Assembly: GCA_003640385.1 (NCBI GenBank) | Contig: RCAB01000002.1 | Location: 496,001 to 560,000 of the forward strand | Direction: 5' to 3' | DNA: 64,000 bases | Source: Setaria digitata | Taxonomy: Eukaryota; Nematoda; Chromadorea; Rhabditida; Setariidae | Shown here: positions 22,160 to 35,301 of the stretch, one piece after another | Layout of the letters: every line of letters begins with the position of its first letter | How positions within the stretch are numbered: position 1 is the stretch's first letter | Translations under genes and position numbers: made by a program | The notes under the pieces: generated by a model | The model's database searches: none | What the model saw: the letters and a program-made list of their open reading frames with translations, nothing else | What the model was told of the DNA's origin: nothing

Positions 22160-25100
22160 TCAGTACAGATCGTCAAAAAATTTTCCGCGTTTACTCGACA
22201 AATGCAGAAATTCCCGTGGCTTTTGACCAGTTGGTGGTGTTTGAACTGGTCCTAACATTGACTTATTCGGGTCCTTACGACCAGTATTGCTCAATGTTTT
22301 AATTGCAGCCCGAACCGGAGTTTTATGTTCCTGACTGTATATGGGTGTTGCATGTGATGCACTAGAAAATATTAACATTATTACATGAATTTTGATACAT
22401 TCAAACTTAATATGCTGTGTTTGGAAACTGTTTCTGCCTATCTACCACAAAATCCACTTAAGCGAAGGAAATATTAATCACCACCCAGTATTAAGCCAAT
22501 GCAAAACTTTCCTTTAAGGTGCAATGAATGCTACAACCAATATTTAAGCCTACTTTGTGGGACTTCTGAGGAGAGGTCTTTCCTGATCAAACTCGTAGAA
22601 CTTCGGCCAGTAGTTTCGCGGCATTTTAAGCAAAGCTAACAACACCGTAATCTGAAAAAAATATTTCCACAAATGTCAGAAACATATAAACTAGTTTTTT
22701 GCAAAATTTCAAAAACCTGTTTCGCCACTTCGTCAGTGTTCTGCGCCATGTTCGCTGCACGTGGTGGTGCTCGGCCAACAACAGTTGGAGCAATACAACG
22801 TGCGAGAACCTCTGAAGACATCTTGTTTCGTGCCCGATTATCACAAACCTGAAAATAAACGGTATTCGAAATTTTTCTTCGAGAAATGGATGACATATGA
22901 ACAAAGGGAAATAACAAACCCTCTGGAAGTGAGCGCAGAGAAATGCAAGAGTATCTCTATTTGGATAGGGTAAGTCCATTACTGCTCGATTCAAAGCCTC
23001 AAAGTCATCACTTTCAGCGGCACTCACAAATTCTTCCCATGACGTCATTGGAATCACGGGGTCCTAAACAATTTATATCTTCAGACTTCTCTCATTATAA
23101 GTGCAAAATCAAATGAAGGAAAGCCAAAACAACTAACCCTTATTTCCCTTAAGAAGCGTTTAATACAGCCAGTGATTGTCTCTGTGTCGTGATATTCTAA
23201 TTTGGGCAATGAGCGGCCACTTTTAAATTCATTTAGTAATTTAACAATTTGCGATTCCTGTCTGGAATCATAAACAGTTCAGATATGAAGAGGGAGAAGG
23301 ACTGCTACATAAAAACAATAATACTAATTAGCTTCACACAAACACAATAGATCACAAAAGTCGTATTAGTTGAGATATTTTTGTCGTTAGAAAAAATTAT
23401 CAAACAGTAATAACCTTTACCCAGGAATTCGATAAATGCCCTCCGTATTTAAACGATCCTTATCCAAAGATAGCACACAATGTATGATGAGAGATGGAAT
23501 CATTGGCTGAATTGATGGGCAGAAATCTTTGAGTCGAGGACGCTGTTTAGCAGGTGTTCGGGGCGTTGCTGTCCGAGGTACGCAAGGAATAGGAGCATTT
23601 CTCGCGCACGATTTATGCAAACGTATGCCGCAATCTGAGTATTTATTAGGACAGGAAGAAAAAAAAAAAAACTACACTGCAGAATCTTAAGTAGATTCAA
23701 TACAACTGTTTAAATGGAAGCCACTGACCGAATTCTTTAAAGAACCCTATTTTCATTAAAGAACTGAATCGTATTTCGCTTACCTGTACATTTGTAAGCC
23801 GCTTTTCCTGTAAGGCCGATCCAGCGGTTACATACTTCACACCGATCACCGAGGATGGACGTAAAACTGGTAAAGGTGTGTGGTCGAGTTTCGATTGAAG
23901 AACCATTAGTCCAAGTTTTAACAGCAGAGTATGGACTGCGCCTAAACTTCTAAGTGAAAGATATTTATTTCTAATTTTTTAATCCGTAATACAAATAAAA
24001 CCGGAGATTGAAAAATAATATTCCTTAACGTTTAAAATGAATACCTAACAAGCTCCACCACACAAAAAATTTTCTTTTAAAATAGAATTTACCAAAAATA
24101 CGCAAGGCTCCAAGCTCCAAACGACATTTAAGCACCCGACTTCGCAATAAAATTTTAATAAAATTAATATCGAAAAATCTTGAAATCAATCTCCAAAATC
24201 ATGTTAATTTTACTGATTCTTTAAAAACTCTTCGTATGTCACTGGTCTCATAAATTAAGGTCGTTAATGAAGCTTAAAGGTTAAATATGTGTACAAGAAG
24301 ATAGTTACGAAATTTCAACATTGATGTAACATGCAGTTGAGGAAAGAAACAGCTCGTTAGAAAAAATCAAATTTTAATAAAAAAAGAAGACTAACCACTT
24401 ATACTGCATACTGTATAAAATGGTGTTCGAAAATGTCTCCGGCAAAAATCTGATTCAGTTCATCTAAGTTACTTTAAGAAAGATTACATTTATGCATACC
24501 TTTTCTACTGAATAAAACTGATGTAACCGATACTAGGAAACGAATATGCCTTCATGTCTTTAGTGTGTTGTGCTATATTCTGTAATATCCTCCTCAACTG
24601 CATAGAGCTAAAGATAGTGCAACCGTCATTTTGCATAATCTAGTTCAGAAATCAAATTTCAATAATAGCTGCACAAAACCTGAGTTCGGTTTACAATAGT
24701 TGGTCGCTTCTACCAAACATCTTTCGTTATGATGAAATGTACGATTTCATCAAACTACTTCACGACTTTTACTATATGGCGCATTTCATATTATTTGAAA
24801 AGTAGCTTACTGAGTTAATAGTTATAACTTCTACTGAGTTTCAAGAATATTTTCTAAGCATGCAGCAAATCAGTCCCAGCCACAACTTAAACTGACATTA
24901 AGACTGTTATTATTTTAAATGTTTTGATTTGAAGCATTTCCCACTTCATTCTTCTTTTAAAAGAAGAAACTTATTTCATCTCATTTTAGTGTTTCAATAT
25001 GATATCTAAATTCACTGTTTAGTCATTCGAACAAATTTAATCGAATAAACCTTTTTAAAAATAATATATGCTTGTGGATGCTGTTCTCCAATGAATAATG

Positions 25101-28100
25101 GAACGTTAGAGCCAAGTGGGAAGTGTAACATAAGAAAAACAATCTCAGCTATTAACAAAGAAGTCAAGAACCTAGGAAGAAATGACTTTAATTTTAGTAT
25201 TACTTCATAGAAAATTCACATTCAGCTGTTGCATTTACCAAATATTAGGATAAAAGTCCTTACAAATCGAAAGCACTGGCTCCACATCGTGGTGTAATCA
25301 CATTAAATTTTGCCACTGATTCTACTGCATTTTCTTCTTTTTGCTAAAACAAAAAAAAAAGAAAGACATTCAAATATGCCCCACACAAAATTTTAAATTA
25401 CATTTGACGAACGGAAAAGCAAAGGCAGATAATAGAAAAGAACGTGACTACCGGGTACGTGAAATGAAGTTTTTGCAAAAATTACAACAGAATACTTATA
25501 AAATGAATAATTTAAACAAACATTTAGAATGTTCGATTCTGACATTGATCGATTCATAGATCGCCTGACTGATATATTGGATGATGCTTGTTTCCTTCCA
25601 TCCGGATCCACAGTTATTGTTGTAGTTGTTGTTGTAATAGTGGTTTCAGTCCCACCTTTTGATCGTTTATATGGAGTACCCTTAAAAGTTCTATTATCCT
25701 CATGAACTCACTCATTACTGCATCTTTTTATTTTAATCTTTTTTTTTTTCTTCTTTATGGAAGCGAACTACTATTTGAAGATAAAGATTTGATATAGTAA
25801 GCCATACGAGTTTTACACATTTTCCCGGTCTTTTAATTTGATCCACTGTTCTCACTATGAAAACTTTGCATATTTCTAGAACTTGCCAGTTCTTCTTCAA
25901 CTGTTTCCATTTTTTTGGATCCTTTCGAACGCTTCCCGGCAGCCACTGAATTACGCGTGCTTGAAAGAGCAGCTAAACTTTTTGATCTAAAAAGCTTTCT
26001 GATTTATTTCAAAATAAAGATACTGCCACCTAGATAAAAATGATTGGAATAGACACTTCTCACCAAACTATTCTAAAACAGTATTCACTTAAAAAATAAA
26101 TAATTTCAAAAGAGATTTTCTTACCTTCGATACACTTTGCCGTTGCGCAAATGTGATTCATCAGAATCATCATACGAAATGTCCATAGAATCACCCGTCT
26201 TGTCATAATCAATATCCTCATTACGTGATAACTTACGTAAAATACTGCGGTGTCCATCACGCTCTTGCCATTCTGTCTTAACTTGCTCTTGAAATAGCGA
26301 TTTGTTGTTCAAAAACAACAATTTTTGGCGATCTTCTGCTTTTATCAATGATTGATCATTCTAAAACTGGGAGTCAAGCTTACGGGAAACATTATCAATG
26401 ATTGATCATTCTAAAACTGGGAGTCAAGCTTACGGGAAACACGTGGGTATTTATTTCATTAGTGATTTGCTTCTATAAGTGTATATTTAATTTAAACCCT
26501 TAGCAGTTCGTCGACCAATGCAAATTTTCTTTCCAGTTCAATCATATCCCGCTCTAAATTTTGCTTGTCAGACATCAGTGCAGCGATCTGAGCACGCGCA
26601 TCTCGAAGTTGCTCTTTATACATCCGATTTTCTTGTTGCAGTCCGCTAGAAATAGTGAGATGTAAGTTCATCTCATATTACTAAACAAATTAAGCATTTC
26701 ATAATGAATTACAAAGATATCAGTGAAAAACTGAACATAAAAATTTTCCTTGTCTCTATCCACGAAGTGTAATTTATTTGATTCTCAATTCTGTATTTGC
26801 TTTTACTTTCTAAGGTTGATTATTTTTAAACTCTAAGCTTTCAATTCAGTTTTAAAATTCTTGCTACATTCCACTTAATTTCAAAACAGAGTAACCATTT
26901 TGAAATTCATTTAGTATTTTGAACCTGGATGTCGTTCCTAAAAGTCATGGCTCCGTGGTCCTACAAAAAAAAATGAGGTTTTAAAGATCAGAAAAGTTGT
27001 GTAACCCCTCAGTTCACAGAGAATTAAGCATAAAATTTATGCCGTGAAAAGTATATTACAGAAACTAAAGAAGGATTTGAGAAATTAAACAGAATATTTT
27101 GAAGTAAAGCTTCAACAGTTATACTGAAAATAAATCATCACATCTAATATATCCAACAATGACATCGAACACAGCAGTTTTTACCAGTTAGTTCCATGTA
27201 GTAAAACTAATGAAAAGGACAAATTTTTTTATCCAACATGTACTAGAACCGTAACATTCTTGACATACCTGAACAACATTTTTAGCTAAAATTAGTTAAT
27301 TTTAAAATAAAAGCAATGACTTTTTAAGTTCACCTGTAATCATAGTCTCGGGAATTCATTTGTTCTTGAAGCGTATCGGCTCTCAATCTTTCTGCATTCC
27401 AATTTTTACGCATATTTTCCATCACATCAAGGAGATGTATAAATTCAGTGCCTATATGGCAACATTTTAATGATTTTAATATATTAAAATTTTGACTCAA
27501 GTTTTACGAGATTTCCCATTTTTAACAATTCTGGAAGTATATGAGCATTACAAAACCTTAGAAAAACTCAGATGTTCCACACATCGGATAACAGAAAGCT
27601 ACTTAACGAAAAAAAGAACTGAGAACAAAAATAAGAGTGAATAAATCTGTCAGCAGATGCCTTGTTGATGATATTAATGTCGCAACAAGTTCTGAAAAAT
27701 GCCTTACATGCAGGCTACAAGTTTTTGTTCATGAAATAGCAAAAGTTGGCTTTTGATACCGCAATATAACAGGAGGCAGCCGGAGCTGAGAGTGTGCGTA
27801 GATACAAGGAAAGTACACGATGAGTTGATTTGAAGGAATTTGACTTTTAAGAATACTGATGACTGGATTTCAAATAATAACTTAGTCCTCGTTTTAGACA
27901 CTAAAAAAAGTTGTCACTTTCTCAGTAAGTACCGGATATCATATCATATCATAACAAAATATTGGATAAACATATGGATCACAATCATCGCAATTCATTA
28001 AGTGGCAGCTAACACCATCTCATACAGGACAACACGACAGTAAAAAAAAATTCAGCCTACAACGTGTTATAAACATAGATAAATAACATAAAGAAAAGAT

Positions 28101-28513
28101 AAGAAGTATAGCTGAGAATTGTTATAAAGGAAAAGAATTGCATGAAGCAGTCACAATCTGCTGGTGTCACACTCCATATATTCGTAGCTACGATACTAGC
28201 TACCGTTATATTAGATTTCAGAAGAGCTTTTAGAAATGGAATATTGCTTGACTATAATTTCGAAATCCTCTAATAATAGCGAAGTCAAATACTTAAAATA
28301 CACTAGACGTAAAATAACAAAATACTAAGTAGTTTAACCATGGATGTAAACCAGTTATATATGTTACTGTTACTAGAATAATGTTGTTCACTTTTTGAAA
28401 ATCGCAAACTTACGGATGTTTTGTCCTTCAACAAGTAATCGGCCAATATTAATTGTTTCCGCGTATTCATTTAAGACTACTCGAGATCTATCATAGCAAA
28501 TGTTATCATTCAT
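22160..28513 (-). CDS. cyk-4: CYK-4/MgcRacGAP (RACGAP1) centralspindlin RhoGAP, tandem copy A
   Basis: GTPase-activating subunit of centralspindlin; with a kinesin-6 it bundles the midzone and controls RhoA/Rac in cytokinesis. Fourteen exons (5' to 3'): 28513-28414, 27451-27334, 26645-26498, 26360-26125, 25986-25887, 25680-25522, 25343-25264, 23941-23784, 23634-23421, 23261-23138, 23063-22920, 22848-22717, 22651-22554 and 22361-22160, giving 670 aa, close to the family norm. N-terminal coiled coil (exons 1-3); basic, Ser-rich linker; C1 zinc domain with [13 protein letters not shown] and HKSC; RhoGAP domain with arginine finger in TEGIYRIPG (about residue 434), [10 protein letters not shown], and [17 protein letters not shown]. 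The C-terminal motif MLGPVQTPP matches human LLGPVTTP. Intron 5 uses a GC donor (CTG/GCAAGT). A 50-bp tandem duplication covers the exon 4 acceptor. The GT/AG alternatives to these joins break the frame. Confidence 0.93.
26342..26441. repeat. 50-bp tandem duplication across the exon 4 splice acceptor of CYK-4 copy A
   Basis: 26342-26391 is repeated exactly at 26392-26441. On the minus strand each unit carries the end of the intron (CCCAGTTTTAG) and the first codons of exon 4. Only the acceptor at 26360/26361 keeps the frame: using the distal copy would add 50 nt. Confidence 0.92.
26884..26955 (-). pseudogene. Decayed relic of CYK-4 RhoGAP exon 10 inside intron 2 of copy A
   Basis: About 70 bp align with 31278-31345, the 5' half of exon 10 of copy B plus its acceptor region, with roughly 85 percent identity including the run ACCATTTTGAAATTCATT. 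It is closer to copy B than to copy A's own exon 10 (23202-23265). It lies in an intron, carries a 1-nt deletion and is not spliceable as a useful exon. Confidence 0.75.
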
Positions 28514-30203
28514 CACTTCTTTCAACTGCTTCTTCTGCAACAAGAATTAAACAACATTACTAGAAGTCGGAAAATATAACATAACAACGTACGTAATAAC
28601 ACTCCATAGGAGATCAAAAGTGATGGAAATGCATCAAATCCTTCAAACTAGATAAATATTCTTGAAAAATTGGTATTTAAATTTCCAGTAACATCATCGA
28701 AAAAGCTTCCGATGTGAAAAGCTAAGTGACAGAAAATATTGACAGTTTCTGCGGCTCTAATAAAAATGATATATAAATGAAGAACGTTAAATGCTTCTCC
28801 ACGATGTGAAATGCAAACACAATCATTAGATGAAGTTATCAATAAAAATATTATGGAAGAATGGATATGTTACTGATAAAATTTGTCCAATTTGTCCATA
28901 AGCCCCAAAGTAACCGGAGATTCTTGCCTTAGACTGAGAATAGCTCTCTCCAATTGTCGCATTCTTCCTCAGCAGAGTTAAAAATACAATAACCTGGGTC
29001 ATGTCTCCAAAATAAAAAAATCCAAATCATTTACCCTGACGAAAGGAAACCCGAAATATTTAAGAACCCGTTCTTCGCGCTCTTCACCAATTTAGGAGCT
29101 TCGCTGCTTCTATTGCAGCTCTAATAAATATAGACATCGCGATTGATTACGGAACGGTCCAAATATTTTTCCTCTCTCTTAAATGAACTTTTTCCAGGTC
29201 GGAAGTTAAACCTAACCGTCGAATAACGCACAAAACCATTATCAATCAAGATGTTTTATTGGCAACACAAAAGCAACTAGCATAAATAACTTTGTCCGAT
29301 GCACAACATTTTAAGTACTAATACACATACAATAATACGTTAACATCATTGAAACTGATTAATGCGTAATAATGAAAAGCGTAGTGATGTATACATCAAT
29401 GCAGCATTACTGAATAAAGTAAAATATAGACGAACAAGTCAAATACTCATGCCTAGCATCTCAGTAACACACTTATAAAGCCAAATTATTAGCATCAAAA
29501 TTTTTACATTTACTCAAACAAAGTTAGTAAGTCTGACCTGTTGGCTTTCAATTAGAAATCTGAAACCTAACTACTTCTAAACCTATCCTAAAGTACGCCA
29601 ATGGGAAATAAAATTTACAAGAAGCAAAGATTTCTTTCAGCTTATAATTAACGATTTCATTTTCTCGCTATCAATAAGAACTCTGCTTGAACTGCAGGAC
29701 ATTATGGATAATGGTATGTCAGATAAAAAACTGTTCTGAAGTAAATTCAAATAAAAAAGTCTAATTCAACCACAAAAGAATGAGCTTTGCCAGGAAAACG
29801 ATAGGAGTAAATGATGTATGGAATGCTAAAACATCTACAGAATTTGACACAAGAAGATAAATGTATCACTTTGTTGAATAAAACTAAAACGGTCAAATAA
29901 AAAAGCATGCAAGCTACACTAAAACAAAAATATATCTTTAGAAACACGATTACAAAACAAATTAAACTGCGCCCAGAAATAGTATACCAAGTACAAACCC
30001 TTCTGTATAATACTTTTTCATTGAGGCAATATATTCATAGCTTTTGTCCTTCTCTCATATTGCCAGATGAGAATCCCGCAATAAGCAAAAATATTGATTC
30101 ACCTGAATGTTCTTCGGAAAGATTATTAGTTATCTGTCGAAAATGAGGGTGATACTATTGCATGAAAACAAATAAAAACCTTCCACATTGAATAACGTTG
30201 AGT
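28514..30203. other. Spacer between the two CYK-4 copies
   Basis: Holds the promoter of copy A and the 3' flank of copy B (both minus strand). A 3' splice site (TTGTTGCAG) lies about 15 nt before the copy A start codon, consistent with trans-splicing. No further gene recognised. Confidence 0.6.
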
Positions 30204-33200
30204 TCAGAAAATTTCGCCTAGGAAGTGTTTTCGGCTTGATATTTTCGGCTGATACGTCGTGGTCTCCTGTCCAGACGGTGGAGTTTCAACTGGTCCCAAA
30301 ATTGATTTATTTGGATTTTTGTAAGGGGTTTTGACGATTTTCCTCTTGTCAGACAATGCACTAAAAAATATACATCCGTAATGTTTTTTATTTCCTTCTT
30401 CGTCAAAGAAAATGAAGTAACAGTAGATTTTGAAAGAGCTAAAGAAGTTACCATGCTTCATTTTCTTTGGTGGGAGTGCTGATCAATGGCATTCCTTCAA
30501 CAAAATTGTAGAATTTTGGCCAGTAATCTGGAGGCATCCTAAGCAGAGCTAACACTACTGTCACCTACAAACAATTACCAAATTAATTTTATTCACAGTT
30601 TTACAGATTTAAGAAAACCTTCCATTTCTTACACAACCACGCAAGGTATAAAACCCTATCAGTTAATTTAATACTTAAATCCTTTAGGAAAAATATTCAA
30701 CAACCTGCTTTGCTTCTTCGTCAATTTTCGATATTTGTGGAGGAGCTGGTCCCACAATAGTTGCTGCAATGCAACGTGCTAGCACACTTGGAGGCATTTT
30801 GTTTTTGATGGAGTTATCACAAACCTGAAGTCAAAATTGAAGATCAATGACTTTCAGAAGTTGTTTGAACTTAATTTCAAAAAAAAAAACCCATTTATTT
30901 CTGGTAAGTTATTCAAACTGATGAACTCCAATACTAATATTCCTCCCCAATAATTTATCATAAACAACCTTCTGAAAATGAGCACACAGAAAAGCCAATG
31001 TATCCCGATTTGGGTAAGGTAAATCGATAACTGCGTGATTCAGAGATTCCATATCATCCATTTCGGCTGCATTAGTAAACTCTTCCCAAGATGTTGTTGG
31101 GATTATTGGATCCTATAAATTGAAGTTTACAAAATACTTGGCAGTTTGCCTGCAAGAATTGTAATTATGAAAAACTGAGAGAAACACAAAAAGATAGTCG
31201 CAAACGAACTCGTAGCTTATTTAAGAATTGTTTAATGCAGCTTGTTATTGTTTCCGTGTCGTGATACTCCAACTTTGGAACAGAGCGACCATTTTGAAAT
31301 TCATTCAGTACTTTTTGGACTTGGACGTCGTCCCTAGAAGTTATTGTCTGTTTGAAATGCACAAGGAGTAATTTTACACCGAAGTTCTAATTCAGATATT
31401 CTTAGGAATTTTTACAATTAATTTAAAAACAGAAAGTCCAATAAATTACCCAGGGATTCGGTAGATACCCTCCGTGCATAGACGATTCTTTTCCAGGGCT
31501 AAAACGCAATGGATAATAATGGGTGGTATCATAGGCTGTGTAGAAAGACATATATCCTTCAAACGTGGACGTTGTTTGCCGGATGTCCGAGATGTTGGAG
31601 TTCGTGGTACACATGGCATAGGTGCATTATCGATACACGCCCTGTGGACATGTAAACCACAATCTAAAAAAAAATATGTAACCATAAAGGAATCATTAAA
31701 AAATATTACACGTTTGAAACTAAATCTTTCACTTAATGTTATAAATGGCAAAAATTTCTTTTATTTGTAACGTCACGACGATCATATGTTTCGGTCAAAT
31801 TTGTTGTAAAATGTCATGAATCATTCTTGAAAAAATAAAAAAAACTTTAAAAAGACTACCGCAGCATTTATAAGATTGCTTCCCAACAATTCCAATCCAG
31901 CCATTACACACCCCACAATGATCTCCAAGAATTGAGCTATGATTCGCATATGTATGAGGACGTGTGGAGATTGACGTGCCATGAGTCCAAGTTTTCGTAT
32001 TACTACGTGGAGTTCTCCTGTAACAGAATTTTATAGAAAACAATACATTTAAAACAGTCTAATTCGGCAAAAAAAAAAAAAAGAGAAGTTAAAGCCATTC
32101 GAATTGTAAGTGGAGGAGAAGGCATGCTGTTAAGTGAAAGAGACAAGATGCCAAATCAGCTGAAGATAAGCAGCAAAGGATTTTTTTTGGAGAAAGTTTG
32201 ACGAAAGAAATCTGATACTGCGGAAAAGACAATCAGTGATAAGTTTTAAGAATTCTTCTTGTTCTTTTGTTCTTGGGCACTATCTCAACGCTGAATATAT
32301 TTTACACATGCATTAGATCTGACATTTCTTGCATGAGTAATATTATATGATTAAGTAAACAAATTGTCCAAAGAACAAACCAAACAATGTTGTTCAACCC
32401 AAACATTGTTCAACTTAAATCAAAAATCCATAACTTACTTTGGCCAGATTAAAGAATGCCAATTATCATGCTAGTATAAATGTTTAACAAGTCCAACCCT
32501 TAACTAATAATATAAAATCATTACGATCGATAAATACATGAGAGTGGTGTGGTTTCACTTAGTTTTTCCGACCCCCTTCGATTAACAACAATTCCTCTCA
32601 AAAACTACCACGTTACTAAGAATGAAGCAAAAAAAAAAAACCACACTACTTGGAACAACCTGAATAAAATCTCAACATAAAGTATTAAGACTTCGACCTC
32701 CTGGGGACAAATAATAATTGAAACAGATATCAATCACAAGATCGGAGAAGTTTTTGGCTTTCCGGCGGATATTTGTCGTTTGTGTCTTACTATTCTATTA
32801 TTAAACAGTTTACAGCTGCAGAAATGTTGCTGAAAACATAGTATTTCAAAATTTTGAATTCTGAAGCTAAAGATGGGACGGGAAAAAGCGATTTCCAACA
32901 CAAACAAATTTAATGATCAATGTTAGATGCTGCAAGACTGTTGCCTATTTACCTTAAAAAAATTTTTTCGAGCGATTTACTCTAGATACTAAGATTTATA
33001 CGACTTGAAAACTTGAAAACTTTAAAAATTTGAAAACTGGGAACTACATCTATGCATGCTTCCACTTTTAATTAACGGAATTATATTAACTCATCAGTGA
33101 TCGTCCCGTGCAAATTATTCATTTGTAATGTGAATTTAATTTTGTTAGAAGTCTGGAAAAGTTAGTCGAAGTATCGTTACGGTGAGCACTAATAAGCACC

Positions 33201-35301
33201 TTTTTTAAGCTCGCTTATTTAATGTTTAAAGAAATTTCCGATAAAAATAATTACGGTTACCCTCAATCGTCCGTTACATTACTTTGAAAGCTAAAACACA
33301 ATAATGTTAGTAGTAAACAGATTATTGTTGTTAGTTATATATATTGTTAATCATTAAAAAGATTTAATAGTGCCACAAAAAATGTAATGTTGAATAAGTC
33401 ATGCAAAAAGGCAAATTTGTAGAATACACTATGGTTTGTAAAGAATTCCTTTAGCCAAGGAGATGAAAGAAAAACTAACAAATCTATTGCACCTATGCCA
33501 CAGCGCGGTGTCACTGTATTAGTTGGCAGTGTTACCGCTTCTTCTGTCTCCTAAAAATGCACATCTATAACATTAGCTTTGTTTTTTATTAGCATTATTG
33601 TTTTAAGATATTTCCTTCGTCAACTTAATAATAGTTGGAATAAACAACATCTCTGTTCCCAAAACTTTAAATTTTCTGATCAAAGATAAATGAGATCTAG
33701 AAATCAATAAAGGAATTTCATAGAAAACGAAAATACTAACCGCAGATAGTGAACGATTTAGTGAATCTCTCATAGCTATTTCAGCTGCACGTGATTTTCT
33801 GTTTTCATTAGTCGCTGCAACTAAAGTTGTTAAAATTGGTGTCTGTAAATCACCTTTTGATCTCTTGCAAGATGTTCCCTGAAAACTGTAATAGTTTGTG
33901 GAATGCTATCGATATAGCACTACATTGAAAATAAAGTTACCATCGTACTAAAAAAAAATCATATAGAACGATTATTTGGGAAGTACAACGTCGAGACAAA
34001 TTTCTTAGAAATTTACCATTTCCTCTTCAACTGTATCTATCAGCATGCTTTTCTTGCGTCGCTTGCCAGCTGCTGTTGAGACACGTTTTGTAGTCAACGA
34101 CACCAAACTCCGTGACCTGAACTTGAAGAAAGAAGAATACTAAAAACCTAATTCATTAATTTCAGCAACTAGAACTGAAACGAAATAAATTGTCATTACT
34201 TGCCTTCTGTAAACTTTTCCGTTTCTTAGACGCGATTCGTCTATTTCATCTGAAGAAATATCAGATGCATCGGCATCTTTGTCGTAATCAATGTCTTCTC
34301 CATCCGATGGTCGACGCGAAAGACTCATACGTGTTCCTCGCTGTAGGAAAAGCTTTCTACTGAATGTAGTGCCACTTATAAACAGCCTCTCTCGATCCTC
34401 TACGCTTAAATGCGATTGATCCTACAAAAATACGGTTATATCCTAGAAAGTGGAAGGACTTTGAATACAATGAGATAATTTAATTTTATGTAATTTTTTT
34501 TTACGAATTTGAAATTCAGATTCTGATCAGATTGTGGTGAGATGAAAACCTTTAGGAGGTCGCTGACAAGTTCGAATTTTTTTTCCCATTCTTCGATATC
34601 ATGTTCCATATTTTTTTTGTCAGATATAAGAGCTGCAACCTGGCTACGAGCATCACGAAGCTGCTCCTTATAGATTCGAATTTCTTTTCGCAGTGCACTA
34701 AAATCGATGAGTCAAATATATTTGTTTTCCGAAAAATTTCATAATTTACAGATGCGAACCTCACAAACAGCATGGTACCAAACGAGCCACAGTTGAAATA
34801 CGCGACAAATTTCCGAATTTAGCCAAAGGATACATTCGGGAAGAGAACAAAAATAGGTCGCGTGGTGTCAAAGAAACAATATGAAATGAAATATACAAAA
34901 CGTGGATTGGGTTTTATATAGAAATTTTGACAAAAATGCAAGTCAAAAAAAAAAAATTTGGCGAAAAATTAGCATAATTATCTGAACGGCTGGTAAAAAA
35001 GGCTTACTCCTTTTCTTTATTTTTTTGGCTAAGTTTTTTTTCGATGGTTTCTGCTCTTAATTTTTCATGGTTCCAATTCTGCCTCATTTGTTCCAATATG
35101 TCAAGTATTTTCAAAACACCTGAAAGTTCATCTTGCACACTGTACAACACTTGTCAGGCTTGATTTTGATATCAAGAAATATGAAGCACAAAAAGTACCG
35201 ATTGGATCCTGACTCTCGATCAAAGTTACGGCAAAGCCATTACTCGCACTGTACTCCTTCAAAATTTCTCGGGATCTCCCGCTACATACAATTTTATCCA
35301 T
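30204..35301 (-). CDS. cyk-4: CYK-4/MgcRacGAP (RACGAP1) centralspindlin RhoGAP, tandem copy B
   Basis: Paralogue of copy A, immediately upstream in the same orientation. Fourteen exons: 35301-35199, 35119-35008, 34697-34550, 34421-34204, 34116-34017, 33878-33741, 33550-33480, 32017-31860, 31663-31450, 31333-31210, 31112-30969, 30824-30705, 30564-30452 and 30360-30204, giving 639 aa. Seven exons (3, 5, 8, 9, 10, 11 and all phases) match copy A in length (148, 100, 158, 214, 124, 144 nt). C1 domain intact ([18 protein letters not shown]). RhoGAP intact with TEGIYRIPG (about residue 417), [10 protein letters not shown] and [17 protein letters not shown]. Ends in ILGPVETPP and a basic tail. Intron 4 uses a GC donor (AAG/GCAAGT) where copy A has GT. 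No stop or frameshift, so both copies look functional. Divergence is highest in the linker and tail. Confidence 0.92.
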
